From assembly GCA_903813345.2 (NCBI GenBank), contig CAIIXF020000011.1:8964842-9028841 (forward strand): DNA of 64,000 bases. The letters run 5' to 3'. Every line of letters begins with the position of its first letter. The first letter of the stretch is position 1. The notes under the pieces are model-generated. The model was not told the DNA's origin. It did no database searches and saw only the letters and a list, made by a program, of their open reading frames with translations. This document shows positions 10,836-21,995 of this stretch, piece after piece. A program made the position numbers and the translations under genes. Source of the stretch: Owenia fusiformis. Its lineage: Eukaryota > Annelida > Polychaeta > Sabellida > Oweniidae.

Positions 10836-11517
10836 ACTTGGGCCTTGTTGCGACCCTCTAGAAGGAGGAATGATATCAGGCTCGGCACAATATGACTCTA
10901 AAGTTGGGAAATCGCATCCTATCCTACAGCATTTGTCTACAATTCCCCGAACTGACCTGGAAAATGGCTCCAACGATCGGGTGTGTCTATTTAAGATATT
11001 ATCCACGAAGTAACTATTTGATTGTTCGTTATAGTCCAACATATGTTCGGGGACTGAAACAGAAACCAACACATTTAGCAATGAAGGCTATGGAAAAAAT
11101 GTCGAAATGCTTTATAAGTCTAGGGAATAGAATCTATCGGACTTCCCGAAAATCAATGATTAGTACGACACCACGGTATTTTTTCAAAATTGTTAAGCTT
11201 TACAGAAAAAAAGATACCGAATTGGGTTCATCGCTTATCGACGGGTCTGGTTGATATTTTTGTTATTAATCGACTTGGAGGAAATGTTAATGTTGTATTT
11301 ATGGTCGTGGTTTTTGAATATTTTGCTGCGATTTCATTTTTGACTTACTTGAACGTTTTGACCAATGGTATCCTCTGTCAGCACAGACAAGTTCTAAAGT
11401 ATCCGCCAGCTTCTGCCCGCAGAGGTGCTGCCTCTCAGTGGCGCATGCCATGTATTGGAGGGATACCACAACCACCAGGGAAGTGCAGTACTGATATAAT
11501 GATGGGAGCGGCATCAT
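10836..11517 (-). CDS. Insulin-like peptide precursor, two coding exons
   Basis: Exon 1 runs 11517-11349 and exon 2 runs 11053-10836, separated by a 295-bp GT-AG intron. The phases fit exactly (one base plus two). Residues 1-26 form a hydrophobic signal peptide. The B chain follows with QHLCGQKLADTLELVCADRG, where Leu-Cys-Gly and Cys-x11-Cys match the insulin pattern; a Lys-Arg cleavage site comes next. After a C peptide of about 35 residues, RSVR precedes the A chain GIVDKCCRIGCDFPTLESYC, with the diagnostic CC-x3-C-x8-C spacing. A Pro/Ser/Gln tail follows and exon 2 ends at a consensus GTAAGT donor, so a third exon may exist; otherwise the frame stops 11 codons later at about 10803. The start is the first of two adjacent ATGs, just after an acceptor (CTTACAG) that implies an upstream 5' UTR exon. 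All six cysteines are present, so the hormone should fold normally. By family knowledge it is a secreted ligand of an insulin-receptor-type kinase. Confidence 0.88.
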
Positions 11518-11519
11518 AC

Positions 11520-12240
11520 CTGTAAGAAGCAAACTGAACTTAATAATTGCATTTCACTCGGTTTTTCGAAAAACAAACCGTTTATGTAACTTAATCGCGA
11601 TCTGTTTGATGGTTTAAAGAAGGGAAGGAGCATACGCATCCCTCTTAATAATTAGAGATCCCAGAAAATAAATGTGGATGAATATATGAAAGGAAAATCC
11701 AGCCACGACCAAGAAAACAATACTAAACACGAGGCTTCTAAAATAATTCCACGGTTGGTTGGAAATCCAAACTGTGGCCAATTGAACATTGTGAACCAGA
11801 TGACCAAGATTGGTATGGGATAAACAGATCATCCTATAGTCGTTTCAGGAGATTTGGATTATCCCTTAGCCCTCGGGCAGATATATTAAATTGGCCTTGG
11901 GATAATCCAAATATCCTGAACCTCATATAGGATAATCTCTGTATATACAAATTATTAGTAATGCAGTTTGAGAGTGACTTACATAATGATATATTATTCC
12001 GAAATACCACAGCTCACATATGATCAAATGTCAGATTAATTATAATTCTTTATTTCGTCTGACGCAGCTCTATGTCATGTCTCAACACCTTTTCATTTGC
12101 GTTGTGCTAATTAGCTCATGTGCATTATATTACAAAACATTGTATTAATGAATATTATATTACTAATAAGGAGGCCCGACAGTGGCCTTCTAACAATTTT
12201 ACCAATATTAGTACAATAACGTCATTTCGAAGGGCAATAT
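11520..12240. other. Intergenic, upstream of insulin-like gene
   Basis: This should hold the first exon and promoter of the minus-strand insulin-like gene, but no TATA box or donor could be placed with confidence. A short inverted repeat (GATTTGGATTATCCC and its complement) lies at about 11850-11925. Confidence 0.35.
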
Positions 12241-12246
12241 ATACAG

Positions 12247-12386
12247 AATATCACATAATTTTGAGTGATATCATTTTTATCGCCGAGTTGATATCAAATA
12301 TCAACACGAGTGAGCGAAGCGAATGAGTGTTGATATTTGATATCTACGAGGCGATAAAATGATATCACGAGAAATTATGTGATATT
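12247..12386. repeat. Long hairpin with GAGTGAGCGAAGCG centre
   Basis: The two roughly 60-base arms are near-perfect inverted copies (AATATCACATAATT at the outside, TTGATATCAAATATCAACAC near the centre). The short loop contains GAGTGAGCGAAGCGAATG. Diverged pieces with GATATCACACG continue to about 12610. It looks like the remnant of a foldback element. Confidence 0.6.
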
Positions 12387-13229
12387 GGGTTTATCCCATG
12401 ATTACAACCACCTTGTGATGTTCTGATCCAATTTCCAGGACACTTGCAGACCTATTTTCTCAAAAGAGAATAAATTATCTAACTTATTTCCAACAATATT
12501 GTGGCGCGAAATGCAAATGTGATATCACACGGATATGCGTGAGATAAACGATATCACACGCATATGAGTTTGATAAACGATTTTCTGGAAAATATCACAC
12601 GGATTTCAATAATATCAGAAATATCAACAGCTGTTATTGTACAGATAACACATTAATCGTGGGATAAAGTGAAATATTGGACCGAGGGCCGAGAGACTCT
12701 TACATTATTCGTGTTTCAACAAATTTCCTTGGCGTTATAATTGACCAATTTAAATTGGAAAGAACATATTCGAAAAATTGCACTAAAAATTTCAAAAACC
12801 ATAGGTACTCTATTTCGAATAAAACAGAAACTCATTGTTAAATCATTATTGAATATCTACTACTCACTTATTTATTCACACTTACAATATTGCATCCCAG
12901 GTTGGGGTGGGACAGGAAAAACACATATTGATATCTTATTAAAGTTGCAGAAAAGATTTGCCCGGTTAGTTACTAATAGTGAATATAATAAAGCACCATC
13001 ATCACCCTTATTTCAACAACCAAATATACTTAAAATAAATGATATTTATAAAACCCAATGTTCTTATCTTTACTTACAAATGCATCAAACGTCCATACAA
13101 TTTTCCGAATGACTTATTTTGCAATTATTTTCAAGCAAATCAACAGGTACACGATCACAATACAAGACAGACTGACAATCTTCATATTTCCAAACTCAAG
13201 GGGGAATAATCTGGAATTCAACTCCAGAT

Positions 13230-14515
13230 CACGGTGTATAACCCAAACGCTCCTACATGCACGACGGAGCGTTTCATTTACGCGGAAACGCTCCGGAGCG
13301 AAATAAAATGGCGGCTAATGAAGATTCCACTATGACCGTAAGTATTGTTTCTCTCGTCTCTCTTACATATCATATGTTATGGTGAAATATTATGTACCAT
13401 TCGATGAACAAAGATCTTATTTATTCAACTTCTGGTGGTAAACTGTTATTTGCTTGATCAAAGCTCCGAAGTGTAGATCGAACGAATCTGAAGATGACGA
13501 TTTGACCACAAATTACGAATTAAACTAGTATTTCTATGAAAACGTTAATCTTTCTGTTAAAGTAGTAGATCACAAACTCGTATATTCTCATTTCCTAAAA
13601 TCCCAGTCCAAATCCATTACTTGTTCTCAAGAAATCGCTTGTTTTCCTCGAAACGCTCCGTCGATTTAGAACACAATTTTAGAAACGCTCTTACCATTTT
13701 GTTTTGACATCATTTTCAGATTATTAGAGAAGAGTTCCGAATCGAATCTATCTCTCAAAAACGTGTTGTACTTGTTAGGCAAATTGAAACATCTGAACCT
13801 GGTGGTGCTAAACGTGCAAGTAGCTGATTTAAGCCTACATTAGATGATGTCTTGCCTACATGTGTGCTAAATCATAAAACTATAGAAAAAAACGAAAAAT
13901 TATATGTGAATTAATCTTTCTTCTTTTGATGCCAAGGGGTATAATAGATCTCTTCTTTCTCTTCCTGAAAAGGAAAGGCAAGCTATAGATTTCCTAAACA
14001 GATCTAGATTACCGGAGCGTTTCCAGTTCACTGTGTTAACCACGTCGGAGCGTTTCTTGAATATGAGAATGTCATCATTTTTAAGACTGGATTTTCGGTC
14101 ATCAAATCACTATTACGATAATGTATGGTGCGTTGAAGCATTGGAATTTGACTAAAATATACGTTGGTGCTCTAATCTTGGCTCAACTAATCACATGTAT
14201 CGACAAAAGGGGTTTTGACCGGTAGAATGACAAATACGTTTTTGGATTTTGATAACAGTACTTTACTGGCTTCGTACAGCTCTTCCTAATTGCTTCAAAC
14301 GTCAACAGCCAGCCAAGTACAACATGAATATCACACCCATCGAATGGTATACTCGAAATATGTAACTCATACCTCTTATTCCCATTATTGGGCAAATCGT
14401 CAGACGGCTCATCATTCCCGCCAGCCAGTTTTCCTACTCCGGAGCGTTTCTTTGTTTAATTTCAGTGATGAAACGCTCCGTCGTGCATGTAGGAGCGTTT
14501 GGGTTATACACCGTG
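13230..14515. mobile_element. Transib-like non-autonomous element
   Basis: The 1,286-bp element has inverted ends of about 44 bp starting CACGGTGTATAACCCAAACG, and is flanked by an exact 5-bp duplication CAGAT (13225-13229 and 14516-14520). It interrupts a LINE whose 3' coding sequence resumes directly after the duplication, which fixes the boundaries. CACGGTG ends with 5-bp duplications are the known hallmark of Transib transposons, the family that gave rise to RAG recombination signals. GAAACGCTCCG is repeated several times inside. No transposase core is visible, so it would need transposase in trans. The assignment rests on termini and duplication length only. Confidence 0.6.
13308..13827 (+). 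CDS. Possible two-exon small ORF inside the Transib-like element
   Basis: An ATG in AAAATGGCGGC (13308) opens ten codons that end at a consensus GTAAGT donor (exon 13308-13337). An acceptor TCATTTTCAG precedes an in-phase exon 13720-13827 of 35 codons plus TGA, containing EEFRIESISQKRVVLVRQIE. If spliced, it would give a 45-residue protein. It could be the N-terminus of a lost transposase, a captured host fragment, or chance. Splice sites and phase fit, but there is no homology support. Confidence 0.25.
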
Positions 14516-14599
14516 CAGATGTTATCAAAAATTCAAAAACCATTTTTATTTTTAAGCGAGCCTTTACAAGACATGTAATTAGTCTCTATGATTAGTACC

Positions 14600-15660
14600 C
14601 TGTACAAATTTTTAACGGATGCACCTTTTTCCATTTAGCTATTGTACATCATTAAAATGTTTTTATTATATCTGTTTACATCATATTTATTTTTTCCCAG
14701 TTTGGCTTACATAATTTATATTTTGCGACACTTTGTAACATCAATAATAAATGTAATTAACAATATTCCATTTTTCAAATATTTTAGCTTGTGATAAGAC
14801 ATACACCCACTAGGGTGTCATTATCACTGATATGTATATATGTTTATATGATTTTAATAAATAAATAAAATAAAAAATATTGAAGGTCAAGATGCCTTTT
14901 TTAACTTGCTTGAAATTGACCAATTTTTATTCAATATCATCTGCAAGATCTGAGGGGTTTAAATCAAATGGTATGAGCTATTTGTAAAAAGATACATATA
15001 TTGAACTTTAAATACAATCAATTAAACGGGGCGGGACATCATTCAAGACTTTGAAATCCAAATATTTTTGATGTACATAAAAATCGGGATAAAAATAAAG
15101 GGGCTCATCGCAAGAATTACGGGCTGAAAAAAAGAATTTGCAGTCCATTTTTGAAAGCGAGTTATTCATCTAGTAGTTTTTGAAAAAAAAAACGTTTTTC
15201 TCTCAAATTCCTTGGAGAGAACGCCATTCACGAATATTTGTTGTCTAACTATTCTTCAAAAAATTCATAAGATAGACAATAGTGGCTTGATTTTCATAAA
15301 ATAAAGAATGTTGGAAATATGCTTAATGATTATCCATCAAACTGAGCAAAAATATCATAATCACTTTGCAATTTCTACAGTATTGGAAACAAGGTCCATG
15401 TAATCTTTTATGAATTTCACTTTTATTGACATCAACTTCTGACAATCATAACTTTTTACTCTCTACCACCTTGATTTTTACGCCAAATTAAGTGTCTTAT
15501 ATTTGTGGCCCAAGGTAGAAAAATAGCAGAGGCACAAAAAAATTGCAAAAACTATCGAATTTGACACCACCACCCCCCCCCCCCCCCCTCCCGCTGACAT
15601 AAAGGTATCAACGAGTGACAACATGAACCTAATTAGGTTGGCAATATATTATAAGTTATT
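14600..15660. other. LINE 3' tail, then gene-free DNA
   Basis: Up to about 14875 this is the 3' UTR of the LINE fragment, ending in A-rich repeats. The rest is AT-rich with no gene. A poly-C run of about 19 bases lies near 15570. Confidence 0.4.
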
Positions 15661-15664
15661 GAAT

Positions 15665-15781
15665 GATTTGAAGTGCAATACAGGATATATTCTGCTCGAG
15701 AAATTCCGTAACGGAACGAGACGAAGTCGAATGCCAATACAACATATCGAGACAGAATATATCCTGTATTGCACTTCAAAT
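15665..15781. repeat. Hairpin with GAGACGAAGTCGAATG centre
   Basis: Outer arms ATTTGAAGTGCAATACAGG and their complement enclose a roughly 60-base centre with ACGAGACGAAGTCGAATGCC. The centre resembles that of the hairpin at 12247-12386, which suggests related foldback elements. Confidence 0.55.
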
Positions 15782-15805
15782 TATCGTGTTTTTATCGTGT
15801 GATCC

Positions 15806-15895
15806 TCTGTATTGCTACTGAGAATGTCCCCCGTACCAATATTTTCTGTATTGCGTCGGAGATGATCAATGGGGACAATCTCAGTAGCAATACAG
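15806..15895. repeat. Short inverted repeat
   Basis: CTGTATTGCTACTGAGAATG and its near-perfect complement are separated by about 40 bases, immediately downstream of the previous hairpin. It is probably part of the same composite repeat. Confidence 0.5.
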
Positions 15896-15899
15896 ATTG

Positions 15900-17990
15900 G
15901 TACAGCACAATAACTGACCAATCAGAAGGATTCATTTTACAGATCATACGATAATAGAAAAATATCCATATTTTCTATTATTACTGTCATTAATATTATT
16001 CACCTATGATATTAGACTATATGTACGCTTCTGATATTGCGTCGAACTGTTCAAGCTGCCTCCTAACCCCCCCCCCCCCCCCCATTCACCCATCAACATA
16101 GGACAGCGCTCACATTACACAAATAGCAATTCATACAAGTATACTCTTTGCCTAAAAACTAACCCAACTTGAACACAAAGTATAATGTAGTGATTCGTTT
16201 TCAAAATACAGGGTGTCGCAAAACATCAAGTGTTAATGTTATAAAAAATATGTTGCCTACCGTCAAATATATTTTGTTCTACTCGTTCCTAACTCTGTAA
16301 TTCTATAAACAGCTTCACTCCTAATTGTCAATTGTTGTTTCACAAGCGAACAAGTTATTTGATTCATAACTCCAAAGATATCATTTTCTTTTCTAAATGC
16401 TCCAACCGTTAGTATAGTTTTTAGTCTTCTGTTCCAGCAAATGTCAAAACGATCTGTTAGGTAAGGTGTTCCCTTCTTACGCCTCTACCTTTATAATGGC
16501 AGATTTGATTCACATCCAAGTTAATGTACCCTTAGCTGGTTCTAATGGACTATTCTAGTATATGTTGGCGTGATTAAACTGCGTGCGCATCATGATGAAA
16601 TTAGCATCAGTGTCAGGGGGAATAACCCCAGGGTTCATGTAACATGTAAATCTGTATTGAGAAGACATATCATCCTGATTGGTCAAATCGACAGACAAAC
16701 AATGGCAGTTTAAAAATTTTCGAAACGCGCTTCGTAAAAATAATTCTGGCGTTTTGATTAATATCATAACTTATTATTTTGGATCAAGATAAAGAAATGT
16801 GTAATGAAAATGCTTACATTGATTAAAACTCACAACGACGTGTTATTTTCGAAGCTAACTGATGAGAAGTTGCACAAACGGAGGTGGTACGCAAGAGACG
16901 TAATTACATCTGTTAACTCTAAGCTATGCCCCCCCCCCTCTTCACCACTGTCAAGATACATTGACAAAAATATGGGAATTCTAAAAGAACTGTTTTTGTT
17001 TTGTTCGGCTATACAAGAATAATTCAAAACCCCCAGAGCATGAATTTTTACAAATAAGTATCAATTATTTCGCACAATTAATTTTTAGACTAATCTAAAA
17101 ACTGCTTTATCTCGAACAATATTTAAGTCAACCCACGCAAAATCAATCTTACTTTTGTAAGAATTTTGTAAGAAGCCAGTTCTGATCATCCGATACGAAG
17201 TTAATATTGAAAACGGTGCAGCAGTCCAACACTTCAAAGTATCGTTTTTATACAATAACTGTTCACAACATTTACACGAAGGCTTTCAAAAATATCACTA
17301 TGGTAATACACTTTTCAAACTAGTTACAAAGTGTCGGGGGACAACAGTTCATGACAAGTTGGGACAAACGGACAAATAGACAAAGTCGGACAGTGGAGAC
17401 ATTAGCGAAGTAAATGCAAAAGGTGAACATGAACGCGTAAGTTCACGCTCAAGTACGCGTTCAATTTAGGTAAATTTTCTGTTAAAGGAACAAAATGTGT
17501 AAATGAAGTCTCACTTTTGATTTTCGTAGTATTTCCAATGGATTAATAAGTACCTGATCTTCTCATTTGACACCAAAAACAGCTCAAACAGACCAAATCA
17601 GAGTTGACGCTAGATCATGAAAAAATATTTTCGATCTATTAATTTATATGAGTCAAGTTTTTAGCAATGTCATTGAAAGATGGCATTGTTGTTTGCATTA
17701 ATTATCCATTCATTTTTGATAGGATTTTCAACCATACGCCATCTTTAAGTTCAAGATTTATTTAAAACATACACTTTGTGAAAAGTGGTAATTTACATCT
17801 TTTGATCTCTGAACTTCAAATGCTGTTTTCTATGCGAGTAATTTTTTTTCACTTCAGTATTGACCCAAATTAAAGTTGTTATCATATTTGATTGAGTGTG
17901 TGAGTAACATGTTTCAATAATATTTTGTCCTTCTTTCTTCAAAAATAGACGCATTGCCTGTTTAACATCTGAAACCATGTCAGTGGGCGT
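15900..17990. other. Intergenic, no gene seen
   Basis: AT-rich DNA with a poly-C run at about 16066-16083 and an isolated mariner-type end (TACAGGGTGTCGCAAAA) near 16208 for which I found no partner. No convincing coding exon. Confidence 0.4.
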
Positions 17991-18004
17991 AGAGCAATAT
18001 TTAT

Positions 18005-18672
18005 TATGGCTGGCCATCTGGACCAATGTATCGTCATACTTTTAACGCCGTAAAAGCGATTTTATACGCCGTAAAGAATTACTTTTAACGCAGTTAAAAA
18101 CGATTTTGTACGCCGTCAAAACCGATTTTTACCTTGTACGGCGTCAAAATTGATTTTTACGCCGTTAAAAATTATAGCTGGCAGCCAATTAAAACCAGCG
18201 TTACAATCTGGTATTCATTGAACAAACGAACGTGTATGTTCGACTTACCGACTGATTGATATAAATCCAAAACCCTATTTTTCTGTTACTGTACATGTCA
18301 CATTTATCATTTATATTGGAATTTCTATTTGCCAGACGCATTTGGTTGTATGGAAGACTACAACTATCATATAACAACTATCCCGGGAATTTGATATACA
18401 TCGAGTTTTCATTTAACAAATGATTAACAATGTTCTGTACATTCGCAATTTCGAAAGGCGTAAAAATCAGTTTTGACGGCGTAAAAAATAATTTTTAACG
18501 GCGTAAAAATAATTTTTAACGGCTTAAAAATCGGTTTTGACGGCGTACAAACTCGTTTTAAACGGCGTTAAAAGTAATTCTTTACGGCGTATAAAATCGC
18601 TTTTACGGCGTTAAAAGTAGATTTTACGGCGTTAAAAGTATGACGATACATTGGTCCAGATGGCCAGCCATA
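18005..18672. mobile_element. MITE, TATGGCTGGCC ends, 6-bp duplication ATTTAT
   Basis: The inverted ends begin TATGGCTGGCCATCTGGACC and are followed by arrays of the motif TTTTAACGGCGTAAAA in inverted orientation in the two halves. ATTTAT flanks the element exactly on both sides (17999-18004 and 18673-18678). The 668-bp copy has no coding capacity. The same end sequence, duplication length and subterminal motif type recur at 32328-33745, so the two define one family. Confidence 0.72.
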
Positions 18673-18687
18673 ATTTATCACTGATGT

Positions 18688-19086
18688 TCCACAGCTGGAT
18701 GACTCTAACTGCAGTTAGCGTCATTCAAGATGGTTGCCGAAATTCTCTCGTTTTCGACAAACCTCCAATTTCAGTTAAACTAAGCTGAATCTTGATTCCA
18801 AAAGTTTCGCCATGCAAACTAATAAAACTTTGATCGTAAAAACACAAATAAATGCTCAAACAACCGCAATATTAGAGAATTTTAAAGAAAAGGACTTAAT
18901 TTAGAATGACTCTAACTGAGGTTGATGATGACAACTTCAGTTAGAGTCATTCTAAGTGAAGGTGTTTTTTTTAATTCACCCAGATTCAACTTAGTTTAGC
19001 TGAAATCGGAGGTTTGTCGAAAACGAAAGAATTTCGGCAACCATCTTGAATGACGCTTACTGCAGTTAGAGTCATCCAGCTGTGGA
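18688..19086. mobile_element. Inverted-repeat MITE with GATGACTCTAACTGCAG ends
   Basis: Arms of about 105 bp start TCCACAGCTGGATGACTCTA and are inverted at the two ends. A third pair of GAATGACTCTAACTGA-type repeats lies in the centre (18903-18956). The left arm carries AAGATGGTTGCCG. It has no coding capacity, and the target duplication is unclear. Confidence 0.6.
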
Positions 19087-19135
19087 AAAGCGATTGATGT
19101 TGGAACTATGGAACTATAGATATATGTTCCATGAC

Positions 19136-19210
19136 TGTATGGTGTAATGGTTAGCGCTTGGTACTTGTGTCCATCGGGTCCAGGTTCAAATCCAGTCAAA
19201 GGAATACATA
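19136..19210 (+). repeat. tRNA-like sequence, probably SINE head
   Basis: The segment holds a good RNA polymerase III A box (TGGTGTAATGGTTAGCGC) and B box (GGTTCAAATCC) at tRNA spacing. The T-stem and acceptor stem do not pair well, so a functional tRNA is unlikely. A tRNA-derived SINE or decayed tRNA is the better reading. No second copy was found in this window. Confidence 0.4.
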
Positions 19211-19299
19211 GGGCGAACGTAATACACAGAAAATGCCTCGTTCGCAAATCAAATATAGTGATAAGGCTTGTAATGCTTCGTTTAGTATACAATCTATAC

Positions 19300-21130
19300 T
19301 AGGCCCCGGGTATTAAACTAGCTCTGCCTATTTATATTTCAGGAAATGAAACAAAACTATCACATTTGAAGTTGTCATCATATATTGCTCTAACTGAAAC
19401 AATCTTCGAAGTTTTGGAAAATTATCTGAAACAAAAATGGCGGTCATAAAAAGGAAAATAGATCGCCTTTCAATTCAGTTTTACATTGTGATCCTGGTCC
19501 TGTAAATGATATGTGTAACTATTTGAATTGATTTGAGGTCAAAACAGAACTCTTTTATCTTTGTTCAAAAAAATGTCTAAAAATGCCACATGTTTTGTCA
19601 CTTCCTGTTTTGTCATTTCCTGTTAAGTACAACGGCACCTTAACCATTATTTCTTATTTCCTATTAAGGATTGAAATTTACAAATGCAACAATTAGTAAG
19701 TAAGAGTATCTGCATCAAATATGGGCTACTGATGCACCCTAGAACATAGCTTAAATCAATCACGTAATGAGCGACGTTTTTCACAACCTAAACGCGAACG
19801 AAGAATATTTAAGCGATGCATTTGTATGGGCGATTGGTCATACGTATAGGTTGGCATTTCGATTTTTATGCAAGCTTAAACTCTCCAATAGCTCTTCTAC
19901 ACGTAAAAACCTGTAACTTTCACGCTAACCTGTAGAAGGTAGATCAATCTGACGTCAAGTCAGAAATAATCTTGATTTACTTCAATAAATAAATTTAGTT
20001 AAAGGGACATACATCTGTAGTCTACATGTAAAACAGCATCTAGATATGTGCGGTTTAAAGAATTTTTCATTTACTGGTCATATTTTACGTTTTTTTTATT
20101 ATCAAACATGTAAGGATTATTGATTATTGAAAATTGATCCACTTAAACTGAAATACTGATTTCCCTTGATCTAAATTCACATCTCCAAACCTCAATCGCT
20201 GAATTCATTGAAATGAACCTATAACGTTTTCCCCTCCCTACATACTATATATACTATACTTTATTTTATATTATCCACACTTAATATTTCCACCCCATGG
20301 CCAACCACAAGTGCAGAGTGAACCCCTTGACCTAATCATAATTTTGTATTTTGTGCTATTAATGTACCCTTCTATAATGCCTTCGGGCGACTGAAGGGAT
20401 TTATATTATGATATTTTTATGAAGCAATAAATATTTCTTAATAAAAAAAACAAAAACTGATAATTTTCAAGTTTAAGGGAATTTTCTCTTGTACCTGCCA
20501 TGTTAATTAACCCGAATCAGCCACCTGGTGGTGAAACTGGTAACTACCTACTCGCATCGGGGTAATTAGAATGATTTGCCTTTTTCTAATGTCTCTAAGA
20601 TACATCCACACTATAGGTGTAGCTTGTACTATGCACTTAACTGTTTTAATGCTTATTTACTGCACTTATCTATGACTTATCGATTCTGTTATTTTAATTC
20701 AAATTTCAGTCAATTTAGGTAAAAAGGTGATGGGGTACGTCTGAAAAAGCAAAATTTCCAAGCTCAACGGACAATATCGTGAAACAAGGACACAAAAAGC
20801 TACATATTCCATTGGGGTGGTAAAGTACAGCGTTCATTGGGTAAATACTTAGTCATCCAATCATTATCTTGTTTTGTTCAACTTTACCTTACTTTACATT
20901 TTAAATGTGTAACGTGACATGATCATAAGTGTGCAAGAATAATAAAACTTCATTAAGATCAAATTATAGCATTGTGTAAATACGGATATTCCAATGTTTC
21001 TATTACACAGCCTACGACTATTAGCTCTACATCTTCAAGCTTGACGTTTACATTGTTTTGAGGTGTCAGCAGGGTGACATATTTTGCTTACTTAAGAAAT
21101 GGCGGTTTGACTCCTCGACTATAATTGCAC
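19300..21130. other. Intergenic with a LINE-like 3' end
   Basis: No gene is seen. At about 20340-20450 the sequence AATGCCTTCGGGCGACTGAAGG is followed by an A-rich tail (AAGCAATAAATATTTC then oligo-A). This resembles the 3' end of a LINE or SINE, but no coding part is attached. Confidence 0.35.
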
Positions 21131-21132
21131 GT

Positions 21133-21968
21133 CGGTGACGTTAGTAATAATTCAATTACAAGGGTAATCGTGTAAGACAATAAAAGAATCCTTGAGTAGT
21201 TGCCTGATATTCGCTATGAACAAATTGCATTTCCAGATCTTCTTGATATTGAAGTCAACGAGTAATGTTTAATGTCGTCATGTCTCAGATATAGGACAGT
21301 GGGTGTTTTTTGTAAATTAGCGAATGTCAAACGTATAGTACATTCGGAAAATCATATACAACGTAAGTATTAGTATCAAGATATCTAAAAGAGTAGATGT
21401 CAGATTGCCAATATCTTCTATCTTGTCGCAATATTTTCATTAATTTATTTCATTCGTTCGAGAAATCTAACATAAAAATTGAGGATGAATGTTCACCATA
21501 TCTCCTTCATGGGGCTCCATGGTTATCCTCATTATATGATACATTCCCTTCGGTGACGTTAGTAATAATTCAATTACAAGGGTAATCGTGTAAGACAATA
21601 AAAGAATCCTTGAGTAGTTGCCTGATATTCGCTATGAACAAATTGCATTTCCAGATCTTCTTGATATTGAAGTCAACGAGTAATGTTTAATGTCGTCATG
21701 TCTCAGATATAGGACAGTGGGTGTTTTTTGTAAATTAGCGAATGTCAAACGTATAGTACATTCGGAAAATCATATACAACGTAAGTATTAGTATCAAGAT
21801 ATCTAAAAGAGTAGATGTCAGATTGCCAATATCTTCTATCTTGTCGCAATATTTTCATTAATTTATTTCATTCGTTCGAGAAATCTAACATAAAAATTGA
21901 GGATGAATGTTCACCATATCTCCTTCATGGGGCTCCATGGTTATCCTCATTATATGATACATTCCCTT
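21133..21968 (+). repeat. 418-bp tandem duplication
   Basis: 21133-21550 and 21551-21968 are almost identical, head to tail. The copies differ mainly at the junctions, so the duplication is recent. It directly abuts the large satellite array. The short ORF found in each copy is a by-product. Confidence 0.85.
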
Positions 21969-21995
21969 TGAAACACTCATACTCGTTTACAAGTT

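Larger units (their letters stand above)
12712..14595 (+). pseudogene. LINE reverse transcriptase fragment, interrupted
   Basis: The fragment starts with STNFLGVIIDQ and, after a one-base frameshift near 12752, continues as LNWKEHIRKIALKISKTIG. This is the region just after the RT active site in Jockey/CR1-like LINEs. Further frame breaks occur near 13090-13150. The 3' part resumes after the inserted element at 14516 and reaches a stop at 14593-14595 (FKRAFTRHVISLYD). A 3' UTR with a TAAATAAATAAAATAAAA tail extends to about 14875. The copy is 5'-truncated, frameshifted and split by the element at 13230-14515, hence non-functional. Confidence 0.7.

Noticed and set aside
10892-11254. Plus-strand 120-codon ORF over the insulin-like gene
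   Set aside because: It is antisense to insulin-like exon 2 and part of the intron; the minus-strand reading carries the full insulin cysteine pattern and splice sites.
19136-19210. Functional tRNA gene
   Set aside because: A and B boxes are present, but the T-stem and acceptor stem do not pair, so a SINE head or decayed tRNA is more likely.
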